Assembly (NCBI RefSeq): GCF_003312875.1
Contig: NZ_CP015163.1
Location: 930,001 to 994,000 of the forward strand
Direction of reading: 5' to 3'
DNA length: 64,000 bases
Origin: Amycolatopsis albispora
GTDB lineage: Bacteria; Actinomycetota; Actinomycetes; Mycobacteriales; Pseudonocardiaceae
In this document: one piece after another, positions 1 through 9,457 of the stretch
Layout: every line of letters starts with the position of its first letter
How positions within the stretch are numbered: position 1 is the stretch's first letter
Position numbers and translations under genes: made by a program
Notes under the pieces: generated by a model
The model's database searches: none
What the model was told of the DNA's origin: nothing
Seen by the model: only the letters and a program-made list of their open reading frames with translations

Positions 1-49
1 CGGGGAGCACCCCGTGGATGTCGGACAGCACCGCGACCCGTTCGACCAT
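1..49 (-). CDS. Metallophosphoesterase, N-terminal fragment (runs off the window)
   Basis: Only the first 16 codons are inside the window. Read on the minus strand from the ATG at 49 they give [16 protein letters not shown]. The SDIHG motif is the first metal-binding block of calcineurin-like metallophosphoesterases (Asp and His ligands). The gene is divergent from rarA, with about 90 bp between the two starts. Substrate cannot be judged from so little sequence. Confidence 0.6.
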   Translation of the reverse strand, partial: MVERVAVLSDIHGVLP

Positions 50-139
50 GCGCCCGAGTCTGCTCGCGGTGGTGGCGAATCGCACGGGTGTTCGCGGCCA
101 GCGGAGTGGTTGTCGGACCCAGCGGCTAACGTCAACCCC

Positions 140-1510
140 GTGGCGCAGGACGAACTCTTCACGGTGAACCCGGACGTGGCGGCTCCACCGCCGGAACCCG
201 CGGAGCCGGTGGCCCGGCAGCCGGTCCCGGTCGGCTCCCCGCTGGCGGTGCGGATGCGGCCGCGCACGCTCGACGAGGTGGTCGGCCAGCAGCACCTGCT
301 CGGCGAGGGCGCGCCACTGCGCCGCCTGGTCGAGGGCGCCGCGCCCGCGTCGGTGCTGCTCTACGGGCCGCCGGGCACGGGCAAGACCACGCTGGCGAAC
401 CTGGTGTCCACCGCCACCGGCCGCCGGTTCGTCGCGCTGTCGGCGCTGTCGGCCGGGGTCAAGGAGGTGCGCGGGGTCATCGAGGAGGCCCGGCGCCGCC
501 GCAACTACAACGCCGAGAACACCGTGCTGTTCATCGACGAGGTGCACCGCTTCTCCAAGACCCAGCAGGACGCCCTGCTCGGCGCGGTCGAGGACCGCAC
601 GGTCCTGCTGGTCGCGGCCACCACGGAGAACCCGTCGTTCTCGGTGGTCTCGCCGCTGCTGTCGCGTTCGCTGGTGTTGCAGCTTCGCCCGCTCACCGAC
701 AACGACGTGAGCGAACTGATCGACCGCGCGCTGGCCGACGAACGCGGTCTCGGTGGTGCGCTGGAACTGGCCGACGACGCACGCGAGCACCTGGTCCGGC
801 TCGCTTCCGGAGACGCGCGCCGCGCGCTGACCGCGCTGGAAGCGGCCGCCGACGCGGCTGGCGCGACCGAGCACGGCATGATCGACCTGGCCACCGTCGA
901 GTCCACTGTGGACAAGGCGGCGGTGCGCTACGACCGCGACGGTGACCAGCACTACGACGTGATCAGCGCGTTCATCAAGTCCATCCGCGGGTCCGACGTG
1001 GACGCCGCGCTGCACTACCTGGCCAGGATGATCGAGGCGGGGGAGGACCCGCGCTTCCTGGCCAGGCGGCTGGTGGTGCACGCCAGCGAGGACATCGGCA
1101 TGGCGGACCCGACCGCGTTGCAGTCAGCCGTGGCCGCCGCGCACGCCGTGCAGTTCATCGGCATGCCCGAGGGCAGGCTCGCGCTCGCGCAGGCGACCGT
1201 GCACCTGGCCACCGCGCCGAAGTCCAACGCGGTGATCACCGGCATCGACGCCGCGCTGGCGGACGTGCGGGCCGGCAAGCTCGGCACGGTCCCGCCGCAC
1301 CTGCGCGACGGTCACTACGCGGGCGCGGAGAAGCTCGGCAACGCGCAGGGGTACCGGTATCCGCACAACGTGCCGGAGGGGGTGCTCAGCCAGCAGTACC
1401 CGCCGGACGTCCTGGTCGGCACGGACTACTACCACCCGACCCAGCGCGGGGCCGAGCGCACGCTGGCCGAACGGGTGCCGAAGCTGCGCCGGACCATTCG
1501 CGGGCAGTAG
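140..1510 (+). CDS. rarA: Replication-associated recombination protein A (RarA/MgsA), AAA+ ATPase
   Basis: Clamp-loader-like AAA+ ATPase that acts at stalled replication forks in the cytoplasm. From the GTG at 140 the protein has 456 residues, the usual family length. An earlier open frame reaches back to position 14 but is not family-like. Visible blocks are the N-terminal [17 protein letters not shown] segment (about residues 34-50), Walker [10 protein letters not shown] (76-84), Walker B LFIDEVH (130-136) and the sensor block ATTENPSF (160-167). The C-terminal half matches the MgsA-type oligomerisation region ([19 protein letters not shown]). In mycobacteria rarA also lies near alaS, as here. 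Confidence 0.93.
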   Translation: MAQDELFTVNPDVAAPPPEPAEPVARQPVPVGSPLAVRMRPRTLDEVVGQQHLLGEGAPLRRLVEGAAPASVLLYGPPGTGKTTLANLVSTATGRRFVALSALSAGVKEVRGVIEEARRRRNYNAENTVLFIDEVHRFSKTQQDALLGAVEDRTVLLVAATTENPSFSVVSPLLSRSLVLQLRPLTDNDVSELIDRALADERGLGGALELADDAREHLVRLASGDARRALTALEAAADAAGATEHGMIDLATVESTVDKAAVRYDRDGDQHYDVISAFIKSIRGSDVDAALHYLARMIEAGEDPRFLARRLVVHASEDIGMADPTALQSAVAAAHAVQFIGMPEGRLALAQATVHLATAPKSNAVITGIDAALADVRAGKLGTVPPHLRDGHYAGAEKLGNAQGYRYPHNVPEGVLSQQYPPDVLVGTDYYHPTQRGAERTLAERVPKLRRTIRGQ

Positions 1511-1519
1511 CCCCGGCAC

Positions 1520-1539
1520 CCGTATAACGACCTATACGG
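1520..1539. repeat. Perfect 7-bp inverted repeat between convergent genes
   Basis: CCGTATA and TATACGG are exact reverse complements separated by 6 bp, and lie 10 bp after the rarA stop in the short gap before the convergent phospholipase gene. The arms are unusually AT-rich for this genome. No T-run follows, so it is either a weak two-way terminator or a protein-binding site. Function is not established. Confidence 0.5.
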
Positions 1540-1574
1540 CGTGGCTTTGCCGCATCGCGAGGGTCGCGTGGGCG

Positions 1575-3641
1575 CTACCGCGGGGTGAAGCTCGGCTGCC
1601 CGTTTTCCATGTGCCCGGTCAGGCTGCGGAGGAAGGCGGGGTCGCCGTCCGCGGTGACGCGGATGTCGTACCAGCCGGCCTCGGTGGGCACCGGGACCTG
1701 CGCGGACTTGCCCGGTTCAACCAGCACGACACGTGAGTCCAAGCGCAGCGACACCGCGGCCGCGCCGGTATTCTCGAGGGTCAGCTCCAGCCCGTTCCGG
1801 TGCGGCAGGAACCGCGTCCCGACGCGCACGCCCGCGGCGGCTCCCGAGCGGCGACCGCGCAGTTCCCACCAACCGCGGTTCGGGCCCTGCACGATCACGC
1901 GGTACTCGTCGCCCTTGTTCGGCAGGGTCTCGGTGAGCGTGCCGGTCACGTCGCGGTGCGCCGGTTCAGCCAGTTCGCCCGTGTACGCGTAGATCGCGAA
2001 ATGCGCCGCGGCCGCGCCGCTGTTGTGCAGCGCGAGTTCGAGTTCGCCGCGCGTGTTCAGCCCGCCGGACACCGACGCCTGGTACGGCAGCGCGCGTGCC
2101 CGCCGACGGCCCGGCTCGGGCGCCGGCAGCGCCTGCTCCTCCGGCGGCGTCGGGTGCCAGCGTGAGATCGGCTCGGGCACCGGGCCCGGCTTGGTCACCG
2201 CCGGCGGCTCGCCCGCGCGGTCGAAGTCGAACGCGCCGGTCAGGTCGCCCGCCACGGTCCGCCGCCACGCCGAGATGTTCGGCTCGGCGACCCCAGTCCA
2301 CTTCTCCAGCAGCCGGATCACCGACGTGTGGTCGTACACGGTCGAATCCACGTAACCGCCGATGGTCCACGGCGACACCACGGTCATCGGCACGCGAGGG
2401 CCGAAACCAAGCGGCTGCCCGCCGGCGTGGTCGGCGTCGTCGGGCGCGGTGGCCGGCGGCACCGGCGGCGGCACGTGGTCGAAGTAGCCGTCGTTCTCGT
2501 CGAAGTTCAGCAGCAGCACGGTCTTCGACCAGGTGTCCTGATCGGCGGCGATCGCGTCCAGCACGTCGTAGATCAGGTTCGCGCTGCCCACCGGGGTCGA
2601 CGCGCCAGGGTGTTCCGAGTCCGCCGCCGAGGGCACCAGCCAGCTGACCTTCGGCAGCGTGCCGGCCGCGATGTCCGCGCGCAGCCTGCCGACCAGTGAC
2701 TCCGGCTCGCTGCGGAACATCGCCCGGTCGAACAGCTCGCGCTCGGCGGCGGTCAACCTGGCGCGACCTTCTTCGAACTTCGCCAGCAGCGCCTTCTGCT
2801 CCTCGGGCGACTTGTCGAACAGCGAGAAGTAGAACTCCTCGGTGGTGCGGTACCCGCCCGGCACCGCGGCGAGGATCTTGTGCCCGATCTTCTTGAACGG
2901 CACGAAGTACTCGACCGCGTTGTCGGTGAAGTTGTCCCACTCCTGGTAGATCCGCCATGACACCCCCGCGGCCTGCAACCGCTCCGGGTAGGTCGTCCAC
3001 GAATAACCGGGGTGGTCGTACGAGTAGGCCGCGTTGGTCACCGCCCGCGTGCCGTTCGGCTCGAACCCGGTGGTCCCGGTCATCAGGAAGTTCCGGTTCG
3101 GGTTGGTGGAGCCGAAGATCGAGCAGTGGTAGGCGTCGCAGATGGTGAACGTGTCGGCCAGTTCGTACTGCAGCGCGATGTCCGCGCGGTCGTAGTAGGT
3201 CATCGTGGCCGCGCCCTTCGCCGCGATCCACGCGTTGTTCCAGCCCCTGGCCCACGCCTTGCCGCTGCCGCCCCAGCTGTGGTCGAGGTCCCCGAGGTAC
3301 TGGATGTCGTCCGGGTCGCGACCCGCCCTGGCCGCGCCCTCGCGCAGGGAGAACGGCAGCACCACGCCGCCGGCCGGGTTCGGCTGGTGGAACACGTCGC
3401 CACCACCGGGCAGCGGGAGCGGGTGCGTGTCACCGAAGCCGCGCACCCCGCGCAGCGTGCCGTAGTAGTGGTCGAACGAGCGGTTCTCCTGCATGAGCAC
3501 GATGACGTGCTCGACCTCGCCGAGGCCGCGGCCCCGGCGCATCGGCGCGGCCATGGCGGCGTGCAGGGACGGCGGCAGCAGCGAGCCGGCGAGCGCGGCC
3601 CCGGAGGTGGCCAGCAGCCGGCGGCGTGACAGTTCAGACAT
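1575..3641 (-). CDS. Tat-exported phosphocholine-specific phospholipase C
   Basis: Secreted phospholipase C of the phosphoesterase (alkaline-phosphatase-like) superfamily, expected to release phosphocholine from phosphatidylcholine or sphingomyelin outside the cell. The N-terminus SRRRLLATSGAALAG is a twin-arginine signal. The catalytic N-terminal block QENRSFDHYYG is at about residues 51-61. The C-terminal third, after about residue 500, fits the duplicated beta-rich domain (DUF756) of this family. Length is 688 residues, normal for the family. It lies 41 bp downstream of purC on the same strand. Choline phospholipid specificity is inferred from the family. Confidence 0.88.
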   Translation of the reverse strand: MSELSRRRLLATSGAALAGSLLPPSLHAAMAAPMRRGRGLGEVEHVIVLMQENRSFDHYYGTLRGVRGFGDTHPLPLPGGGDVFHQPNPAGGVVLPFSLREGAARAGRDPDDIQYLGDLDHSWGGSGKAWARGWNNAWIAAKGAATMTYYDRADIALQYELADTFTICDAYHCSIFGSTNPNRNFLMTGTTGFEPNGTRAVTNAAYSYDHPGYSWTTYPERLQAAGVSWRIYQEWDNFTDNAVEYFVPFKKIGHKILAAVPGGYRTTEEFYFSLFDKSPEEQKALLAKFEEGRARLTAAERELFDRAMFRSEPESLVGRLRADIAAGTLPKVSWLVPSAADSEHPGASTPVGSANLIYDVLDAIAADQDTWSKTVLLLNFDENDGYFDHVPPPVPPATAPDDADHAGGQPLGFGPRVPMTVVSPWTIGGYVDSTVYDHTSVIRLLEKWTGVAEPNISAWRRTVAGDLTGAFDFDRAGEPPAVTKPGPVPEPISRWHPTPPEEQALPAPEPGRRRARALPYQASVSGGLNTRGELELALHNSGAAAAHFAIYAYTGELAEPAHRDVTGTLTETLPNKGDEYRVIVQGPNRGWWELRGRRSGAAAGVRVGTRFLPHRNGLELTLENTGAAAVSLRLDSRVVLVEPGKSAQVPVPTEAGWYDIRVTADGDPAFLRSLTGHMENGQPSFTPR

Positions 3642-3682
3642 GGCCCGAACCCTTGCCTACCGGGGTGAACGGAACAAGAACG

Positions 3683-4519
3683 TCAGCTGGTCCAGGAGTT
3701 CCCGGTGATCCGCTCGTAGACCTCGACGTACTTCGCCCTGGTCGCGGCCACCACGTCGGCCGGGATCTCCGGGCCGGGCGGGGTCTTGTCCCAGCCGGTC
3801 GTCAGCGACCAGTCGCGCACGAACTGCTTGTCGAACGAGCGCTGCGGGCGGCCCGGCTCCCACTCGTCGGCCGGCCAGAAGCGGGACGAGTCGGAGGTGA
3901 GCACCTCGTCGCCGAGGGTCAGCGTGCCGTCGGCGTCGAAGCCGAACTCCAGCTTGGTGTCCGCGATGATCACGCCCTTCGACGCGGCGTGCTCGGCGCC
4001 CCGGCGGTAGATCTCCAGGGTCACCTCGCGGAGGCGGTCCGCGGTGTCCGCCCCGATCTCGGCGACCACCTCGTCGAAGGTCATGAACTCGTCGTGCCCG
4101 GTGTCGGAGATCTTCGTGGTCGGCGTGAAGATCGGCTCCGGCAGCTTGTCGCCTTCGACCAGGCCCTCGGGCAGGCGGATCCCGGACACCGCGCCGTCGC
4201 GCTGGTACTCCCGCAGGCCGAGCCCGGTCAGGTGGCCGCGGGCGATGCACTCGACCTGGATCATCTTCAGCGGCTTGCAGCGGATACCGCGCCCGGCGAA
4301 CTCGGCGGGTACGTCGGTGGCCGAGATCAGGTGGTTGGGCACCACGTCGCGCAGGTGCTCGAACCACCACACCGACAGCTGGGTGAGCAGCTTGCCCTTG
4401 TCCGGTACCGGCGTCGGCAGGGACACGTCGTAGACGGAAACGCGGTCCGACGCCACGAGCAGGATGTCGCCCTCCCACTCGTACAGATCGCGGACCTTGC
4501 CTGCGTGCACGTGCTTCAT
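3683..4519 (-). CDS. purC: Phosphoribosylaminoimidazole-succinocarboxamide synthase (SAICAR synthetase)
   Basis: ATP-dependent ligase that joins CAIR and aspartate to form SAICAR in purine synthesis. The ATG at 4519 gives 278 residues starting MKHVHAGKVRDLYE, the canonical opening. The reading frame stays open far upstream, but that extension is antisense to the XRE regulator and not SAICAR-like. Conserved blocks include LLVASDRVSVYD, the CIARGHLTG segment, and DTKLEFGFD near the active site. It is divergent from the XRE gene (87 bp apart), and the phospholipase gene follows. Confidence 0.95.
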   Translation of the reverse strand: MKHVHAGKVRDLYEWEGDILLVASDRVSVYDVSLPTPVPDKGKLLTQLSVWWFEHLRDVVPNHLISATDVPAEFAGRGIRCKPLKMIQVECIARGHLTGLGLREYQRDGAVSGIRLPEGLVEGDKLPEPIFTPTTKISDTGHDEFMTFDEVVAEIGADTADRLREVTLEIYRRGAEHAASKGVIIADTKLEFGFDADGTLTLGDEVLTSDSSRFWPADEWEPGRPQRSFDKQFVRDWSLTTGWDKTPPGPEIPADVVAATRAKYVEVYERITGNSWTS

Positions 4520-4606
4520 GCGCCATCCCGTCGGTGCGGTTGTCTCGACAAACAGCGTTCTAGCACACGGAGTAGTGGCATAGGTCACTTGTGCTACCGT
4601 GACGCC

Positions 4607-5470
4607 GTGTCCCAGCCCTTCCCCACCGAACGGGTGCAGGTCGCGGCCGTGCTGCGCCGGATGCGCGAGCAGGCGGGCGTCACCCGCGGTGAAGCGGCCG
4701 AACTGCTCGGCTGCACCACCTCCAAGATCGGCGACCTCGAACTCGGGCGGTCCGGTGCGAAACCGGCGGAGCTGGAGAAGCTCCTCCTGCGCTACGGCGC
4801 CGGACCGGTCCAGCGCGAGGAGCTGATCCAGTTCGCGCGCTCGTCCCACAGTCGCAAGCCACGCGGCACCTACGGCTCCGTGCGCGTCCCGGCGAACCTG
4901 CGCCGCGTGCTCGCCCTCGAAGCGCAGGCACGCGAAACCGTCCACTACTCGGGTGAACTGATCCCGCCCGTGCTGCAGGTGCGCGGGTACACCGAAGCCC
5001 TGCTCGCCGAGGGGCCGGTCAAACTGGTTGAACTCCACCTCGGCCGCCAGGACTGCCTCGAGCGCACCGACCGGCCGCGCCTGCGGTTGCGCTGCGTGCT
5101 CGGCGAAGCGGCACTGCGCGCCGGGATCGGCGGTGAAGCGGTCATGGCCGCGCAGCTGGCGCGGTTGTGCTGGTTGAACGAGACCGCGCCGAACGTCGAG
5201 ATCCACGTGCTGCCGCTCGGCGCGGGCGCGCACCCGTTCCTCGGGCGCACCGTCACGCTGCACTTCTTCCCGCGCCCGGCGCCCGCGGTGATGGTCACCG
5301 GCGGGATCGAGCGCGACGTGTTCTGCGATCGCGCCGCGGCCGTCCGCGAGGCCGCCGCACAGTTCACCGCGTTGCGCGCGCGGGCCCTCGGCGTGCGGGA
5401 GAGCACGGACTTCCTGCGGCGGCTGGGACAGCACCGGGCCAGTACGGTGGAGGACAGCCACGCACGGTAG
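4607..5470 (+). CDS. XRE-family helix-turn-helix regulator with DUF5753 domain
   Basis: Actinobacterial DNA-binding protein of 287 residues. The HTH covers about residues 8-65 (LRRMREQAGVTRGEAAELLG, then SKIGDLELGR). The rest matches the C-terminal DUF5753 domain (YSGELIPPVLQVRGYTEALL, and HVLPLGAGAHP later). The GTG at 4607 is chosen because the HTH begins soon after it and the longer frame upstream is antisense to purC. A TACCGT hexamer ends 6 bp before the GTG, which suggests a leaderless transcript. Such genes often sit beside a DUF397 gene; none is next to it here. Target genes are unknown. Confidence 0.85.
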   Translation: MSQPFPTERVQVAAVLRRMREQAGVTRGEAAELLGCTTSKIGDLELGRSGAKPAELEKLLLRYGAGPVQREELIQFARSSHSRKPRGTYGSVRVPANLRRVLALEAQARETVHYSGELIPPVLQVRGYTEALLAEGPVKLVELHLGRQDCLERTDRPRLRLRCVLGEAALRAGIGGEAVMAAQLARLCWLNETAPNVEIHVLPLGAGAHPFLGRTVTLHFFPRPAPAVMVTGGIERDVFCDRAAAVREAAAQFTALRARALGVRESTDFLRRLGQHRASTVEDSHAR

Positions 5471-5513
5471 CCTGACCGGCAATCAGCTGGCCCCGAAATT
5501 CCAGGAGGACCTC

Positions 5514-5912
5514 GTGTCGGCAGGGCAGATCGCCGCGCTCATCGCCGCAGGCGCCTTCGTTGTGCTGGTGGTGCTGCTGGCGATCCCGTTGCTCAAGCTC
5601 GGCCGCACGCTGGACGAGGCGACCATCGCCATCCGCAAGGCACACGAGAACACCGACCCGCTGCTCACCGGGGCCAACCAGACCATCACCCACGTCAACA
5701 CCCAGCTCGAGCGGGTGGACGGCATCACCGCCAACGCCCAGGCGGTCAGCGGCAACGTTTCGGCGCTGTCGTCGGTGTTCACCGCGACGCTCGGCGGACC
5801 GCTGGTCAAGACCGCGGCGCTGTCCTACGGCATCAGCAAGGCCGTCAAGGCTCGCCGGGCCAAGGCGAACGGGAAGCCGGTGCGCGGCCGGAAGAGGAGC
5901 AGGAAGTCATGA
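5514..5912 (+). CDS. DUF948 membrane-anchored protein
   Basis: A 132-residue protein with one N-terminal transmembrane helix (about residues 5-27), followed by a predicted helical segment rich in N, T, V and A and a very basic tail (KARRAKANGKPVRGRKRSRK). This is the layout of DUF948 proteins found upstream of alaS in actinobacteria. A strong ribosome-binding site (AGGAGG) precedes the GTG start. It overlaps the next gene by 4 bp (ATGA). Molecular function is unknown; the coiled, membrane-anchored form suggests an envelope role. Confidence 0.8.
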   Translation: MSAGQIAALIAAGAFVVLVVLLAIPLLKLGRTLDEATIAIRKAHENTDPLLTGANQTITHVNTQLERVDGITANAQAVSGNVSALSSVFTATLGGPLVKTAALSYGISKAVKARRAKANGKPVRGRKRSRKS

Positions 5913-6196
5913 AGCGGCTGTTCTGGCTCGGAGTCGGAGTGGTCGCCGGCGTCGCGATCTCGCGCAAGGCGACCGAAACCGCGCGGCAGGCCACCCCGGC
6001 CGGTGTCGCGGCGAACCTCGGTGACGCCGTGCGCGAACTCGCTGGCGCGGTGGGCTCCTTCGGCGCGGAGGTGCGCGCCGGGATGAACGAGCGCGAGCAG
6101 GAACTGAACGACCTGGTCGAGGACCGCGCCGGGCTGCCGTCGCGGCCGCAGGGCAGGCACGCCGCGGACCGGCGAGCTCGCCGGGCGGAGGGCTGA
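5909..6196 (+). CDS. Small DUF6167-like membrane-associated protein
   Basis: A 95-residue protein starting [21 protein letters not shown], one short hydrophobic helix then a charged helical region. It is translationally coupled to the DUF948 gene by an ATGA overlap and lies about 115 bp before alaS, a conserved arrangement in actinobacteria. Function is unknown. The pairing suggests that the two small proteins act together at the membrane. Confidence 0.75.
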   Translation: MKRLFWLGVGVVAGVAISRKATETARQATPAGVAANLGDAVRELAGAVGSFGAEVRAGMNEREQELNDLVEDRAGLPSRPQGRHAADRRARRAEG

Positions 6197-6311
6197 CCGG
6201 GCCGCGTCCGCCGACGCCGCGCCGGACCCTCCGCCGCCGCAGCCAGCCCCCGTTCCCGGCTCGGCGTGTGGCCGCCTGCCCGCGGCCGAGCCCCAGCGCA
6301 AGGAAAGACCA

Positions 6312-8969
6312 GTGGAAACACACGAGATCAACAAGCGCTTCCTCGCCCATTTCGAGGGCCGCGGGCACACCAGGGTGCCCAGCGCCTCGCTGATCCTGGA
6401 CGACCCGAACCTGCTCTTCGTCAACGCGGGCATGGTCCAGTTCAAGCCGTACTTCCTCGGTGAGGTGCCGCCGCCGTACCCGCGCGCCACCAGCATCCAG
6501 AAGTGCGTGCGCACCGGCGACATCGACGAGGTCGGCAAGACCACCCGGCACAACACCTTCTTCCAGATGGCCGGGAACTTCTCCTTCGGCGACTACTTCA
6601 AGGAAGGCGCCATCGAGAACGCCTGGGAGCTGATCACCAAGTCCCAGGACGACGGCGGCTTCGGCTTCGATCCCGAGCGCATCTGGGTCACCGTCTACGA
6701 GAACGACTCGGAGGCGGCCGGCCTGTGGCAGCGGGTCGCCGGTGTGCCGTCGGAGCGCATCCAGTCGCGCGACGGCCGCGACAACTACTGGGACATGGGC
6801 GTGCCCGGTCCCGGTGGGCCGTGCTCGGAGATCTACTACGACCGCGGCCCGCAGTTCGGCCGCGAGGGCGGCCCGGTCGTCGACGAGGACCGCTACCTGG
6901 AGATCTGGAACCTCGTCTTCATGCAGGACGTGCGGGGCGAGGAGAGCCCCAAGTACGGCCACCCGCCGATCGGCGAGTTGCCGAAGAAGAACATCGACAC
7001 CGGCATGGGCGTCGAGCGCGTCGCCTACCTGCTGCAGGGTGTGGAGAACGTCTACGAGACCGACCTGGTGCGCCCGGTGATCGCGCGCGCCGAGGAGTTC
7101 TCCGGCCGCCGCTACGGCGCCGACCACACCGACGACGTGCGCTTCCGCGTGATCGCCGACCACGCGCGGTCCGGTGTGATGCTGATCGGCGACGGGGTCA
7201 CCCCCGGCAACGACGGCCGCGGGTACGTGCTGCGCCGCCTGCTCCGCCGCATCGTGCGCTCGATGCGCCTGCTCGGCGTGCACGAGCCGGTGCTGCCGGA
7301 GTTCGCCGGCGTGGTCCGCGACGCGATGGGCCCGTCCTACCCTGAACTGGTCGCCGATTTCGACCGTATCTCCGACGTGGTCAAAACCGAAGAAGAGGCC
7401 TTTCTCTCCACGCTCACCTCGGGGTCGCGGATCTTCGACCTCGCCGCCGAGGAGACCAAGTCGGCCGGTGGCGGCATCCTCGCCGGTGACAAGGCGTTCC
7501 AGCTGCACGACACCTACGGCTTCCCGATCGACCTGACCCTCGAGATGGCCGCCGAGCAGGGCCTGACCGTGGATGAGGACGGTTTCCGCACGCTGATGGA
7601 GGAGCAGCGCCAGCGCGCGAAGGCCGACGCGGCGGCCCGCAAGAGCGGGCACGGCGACCTGTCGGTCTACCGCGAGGTGCTCGAGCAGCACGGCGAGACG
7701 CAGTTCCTCGGCTACACCGACCTGCAGGCGACCGCCAGGGTGATCGGCCTGGTCGCCGACGGTGTGCCGGTGCGCAGCGCCGGCGCCGGCCAGAAGGTCG
7801 AGGTCATGCTCGACCGCACGCCGTTCTACGCGGAAAGCGGTGGCCAGGTCGCCGACACCGGTGTGCTGATCGGCTCCGGCGTCGAGCTGAAGGTGCACGA
7901 CGTGCAGAAGGTCGTGCAGGGGCTGTTCGTGCACCGCGCGGAGGTCGTCGCCGGTGAACTCGGGCTCGACACCGAGCTGACCGGTTCGGTCGACGCTGCC
8001 CGCCGGTCGATGATCGAGCGCTCGCACTCGGCCACGCACCTGGTGCACGCGGCGGTGCGCGGCGCCTACGGCAAGCGCGCGGCGCAGGCCGGTTCGCTGA
8101 ACTCGCCGGGCCGCATGCGGTTCGACTTCACCACCGCGGGCCCGGTCTCGGCCGACGTGCTGACCGAGGTCGAGGAGGAGGTCAACGACTACCTCCAGAC
8201 CGACGTCGAGGTGCAGAGCTACGTCACCACCAAGGACAAGGCGCTCGAACTGGGCGCGGTCGCGCTGTTCGGCGAGAAGTACGGCAACGACGTCCGCGTG
8301 GTCGACATGGGTGAGTACTCGCGTGAGCTGTGCGGTGGCACGCACGTCGAGCGCATCGGCCAGCTCGGCCTGGTCAAGCTGGTGTCCGACGCGTCGATCG
8401 GCTCGGGCGTGCACCGCGTCGAGGCGCTGGTCGGCACGGACGCGCTGCGGTACGTCCGCAAGGAGCAGCTGCTGGTCTCGCAGCTGGCCGGTTCGCTGAA
8501 GGTGCCGACCGAGCAGCTGCCGTCGCGCATCGAGGACCTGCTGACGCGACTGCGCTCGGCGGAGAAGGAGATCGAGCAGCTCAAGACCCGCCAGGTGCTG
8601 GGGTCCGCCGGCGAGCTGGCGGCCAAGGCCGCCGACCTCGGCGGGGTCAGCGTGGTGGCCGAGCAACTCGACGGGATCGACGGCAACGGGCTGCGCGCGC
8701 TGGCCACCGAGATCCGCAACCGGCTCGGCAACCGGCCGGGCGTGGTGGCGTTGTTCTCGCCGGCGGGGGAGAAGGTCAGCTTTGTCGTCGCCACCACGTC
8801 GGCGGCGCGGGACAAGGGCTTCGCCGCGGGCAAGCTGGTGCCGTCGTTCGCCGAGGCGATCGGCGGGCGTGGCGGCGGCAAGCCGGACATGGCCCAGGGC
8901 GGCGGCTCGAACCCGGCCGGCGTGGCCAAGGCGATCGAGGCGCTTCGCGCCGCGGTAACCGGCGGGTGA
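6312..8969 (+). CDS. alaS: Alanyl-tRNA synthetase
   Basis: Charges tRNA-Ala with alanine and clears mischarged tRNA. The 885-residue protein has the class II catalytic core at its N-terminus ([37 protein letters not shown] at about 79-97), then the editing domain with the zinc motifs HSATH (572-576) and CGGTH (674-678), and a C-terminal DHHA1-type domain ([15 protein letters not shown]). The GTG start at 6312 is preceded by AGGAAAG. It overlaps ruvX by 4 bp (GTGA). No T-box leader was seen. Confidence 0.97.
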   Translation: METHEINKRFLAHFEGRGHTRVPSASLILDDPNLLFVNAGMVQFKPYFLGEVPPPYPRATSIQKCVRTGDIDEVGKTTRHNTFFQMAGNFSFGDYFKEGAIENAWELITKSQDDGGFGFDPERIWVTVYENDSEAAGLWQRVAGVPSERIQSRDGRDNYWDMGVPGPGGPCSEIYYDRGPQFGREGGPVVDEDRYLEIWNLVFMQDVRGEESPKYGHPPIGELPKKNIDTGMGVERVAYLLQGVENVYETDLVRPVIARAEEFSGRRYGADHTDDVRFRVIADHARSGVMLIGDGVTPGNDGRGYVLRRLLRRIVRSMRLLGVHEPVLPEFAGVVRDAMGPSYPELVADFDRISDVVKTEEEAFLSTLTSGSRIFDLAAEETKSAGGGILAGDKAFQLHDTYGFPIDLTLEMAAEQGLTVDEDGFRTLMEEQRQRAKADAAARKSGHGDLSVYREVLEQHGETQFLGYTDLQATARVIGLVADGVPVRSAGAGQKVEVMLDRTPFYAESGGQVADTGVLIGSGVELKVHDVQKVVQGLFVHRAEVVAGELGLDTELTGSVDAARRSMIERSHSATHLVHAAVRGAYGKRAAQAGSLNSPGRMRFDFTTAGPVSADVLTEVEEEVNDYLQTDVEVQSYVTTKDKALELGAVALFGEKYGNDVRVVDMGEYSRELCGGTHVERIGQLGLVKLVSDASIGSGVHRVEALVGTDALRYVRKEQLLVSQLAGSLKVPTEQLPSRIEDLLTRLRSAEKEIEQLKTRQVLGSAGELAAKAADLGGVSVVAEQLDGIDGNGLRALATEIRNRLGNRPGVVALFSPAGEKVSFVVATTSAARDKGFAAGKLVPSFAEAIGGRGGGKPDMAQGGGSNPAGVAKAIEALRAAVTGG

Positions 8970-9457
8970 CCCAGCGTAAGGCGGACCGGCCCGGGGAGCA
9001 GGATCCCGGGGCCGGCCGCCGGCTTGCCGTTGATGTCGGCTCGGTCCGGGTCGGTGTCGCGCTCAGTGATCCGGCGCCCCTGCTCGCCTCTCCACTGGTT
9101 ACCCTGTCGCGTGATGCGGCAGACAATGGTGACGTTGAGCAGCTGGCGGCCCTGGTGGCCGAGCACGAGGTGGTCGAGGTGATCGTGGGACTGCCGAGAA
9201 CGCTCGCGGACCGGCACGGCTCCGCCGCCGCCATCGCGGTCGAATACGGTGAACTGCTCGCGGCGCGGGTGGCGCCGGTCCCGGTGCGTTACGCCGATGA
9301 GCGGCTGACCACGGTGACCGCGTCGCGCATGCTTTCCCAGCGCGGCGTCAAGGGCCGCAAGCAGCGCGCGGTGGTCGATCAGGCGGCCGCCGTCGAGATT
9401 CTCCAAGGCTGGCTGGACGGGCGTGCGGCGTTCCGCGCGCGGAAGGGTGAGTCGTGA
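8966..9457 (+). CDS. ruvX: Holliday junction resolvase-like protein RuvX (YqgF)
   Basis: Putative RNase H-fold nuclease involved in 16S rRNA maturation in E. coli and proposed to act on Holliday junctions. The GTG at 8966, overlapping the alaS stop, gives 163 residues. The motif [17 protein letters not shown] holds the first catalytic Asp (about residue 23), followed by [15 protein letters not shown] and YADERLTT, then [15 protein letters not shown] near the end. The order alaS-ruvX-mltG-aroE is conserved in mycobacteria and relatives. Confidence 0.93.
   Translation: MTQRKADRPGEQDPGAGRRLAVDVGSVRVGVALSDPAPLLASPLVTLSRDAADNGDVEQLAALVAEHEVVEVIVGLPRTLADRHGSAAAIAVEYGELLAARVAPVPVRYADERLTTVTASRMLSQRGVKGRKQRAVVDQAAAVEILQGWLDGRAAFRARKGES

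Noticed and set aside
1585..3708. Plus-strand frames opposite the phospholipase C gene
   Set aside because: All are shadows of a well-recognised minus-strand gene.
3626..4606. N-terminal extension of the XRE regulator frame over purC
   Set aside because: It is antisense to purC. The HTH starts just after the GTG at 4607 and the shorter protein matches the family length.
6197..6311. T-box leader upstream of alaS
   Set aside because: The gap is 115 bp, with no T-box sequence and no terminator/antiterminator pair.
5907..8666. Open frame of 919 codons antisense to alaS
   Set aside because: Same reason: alaS is certain, and the antisense product is compositionally biased with no recognisable domain.
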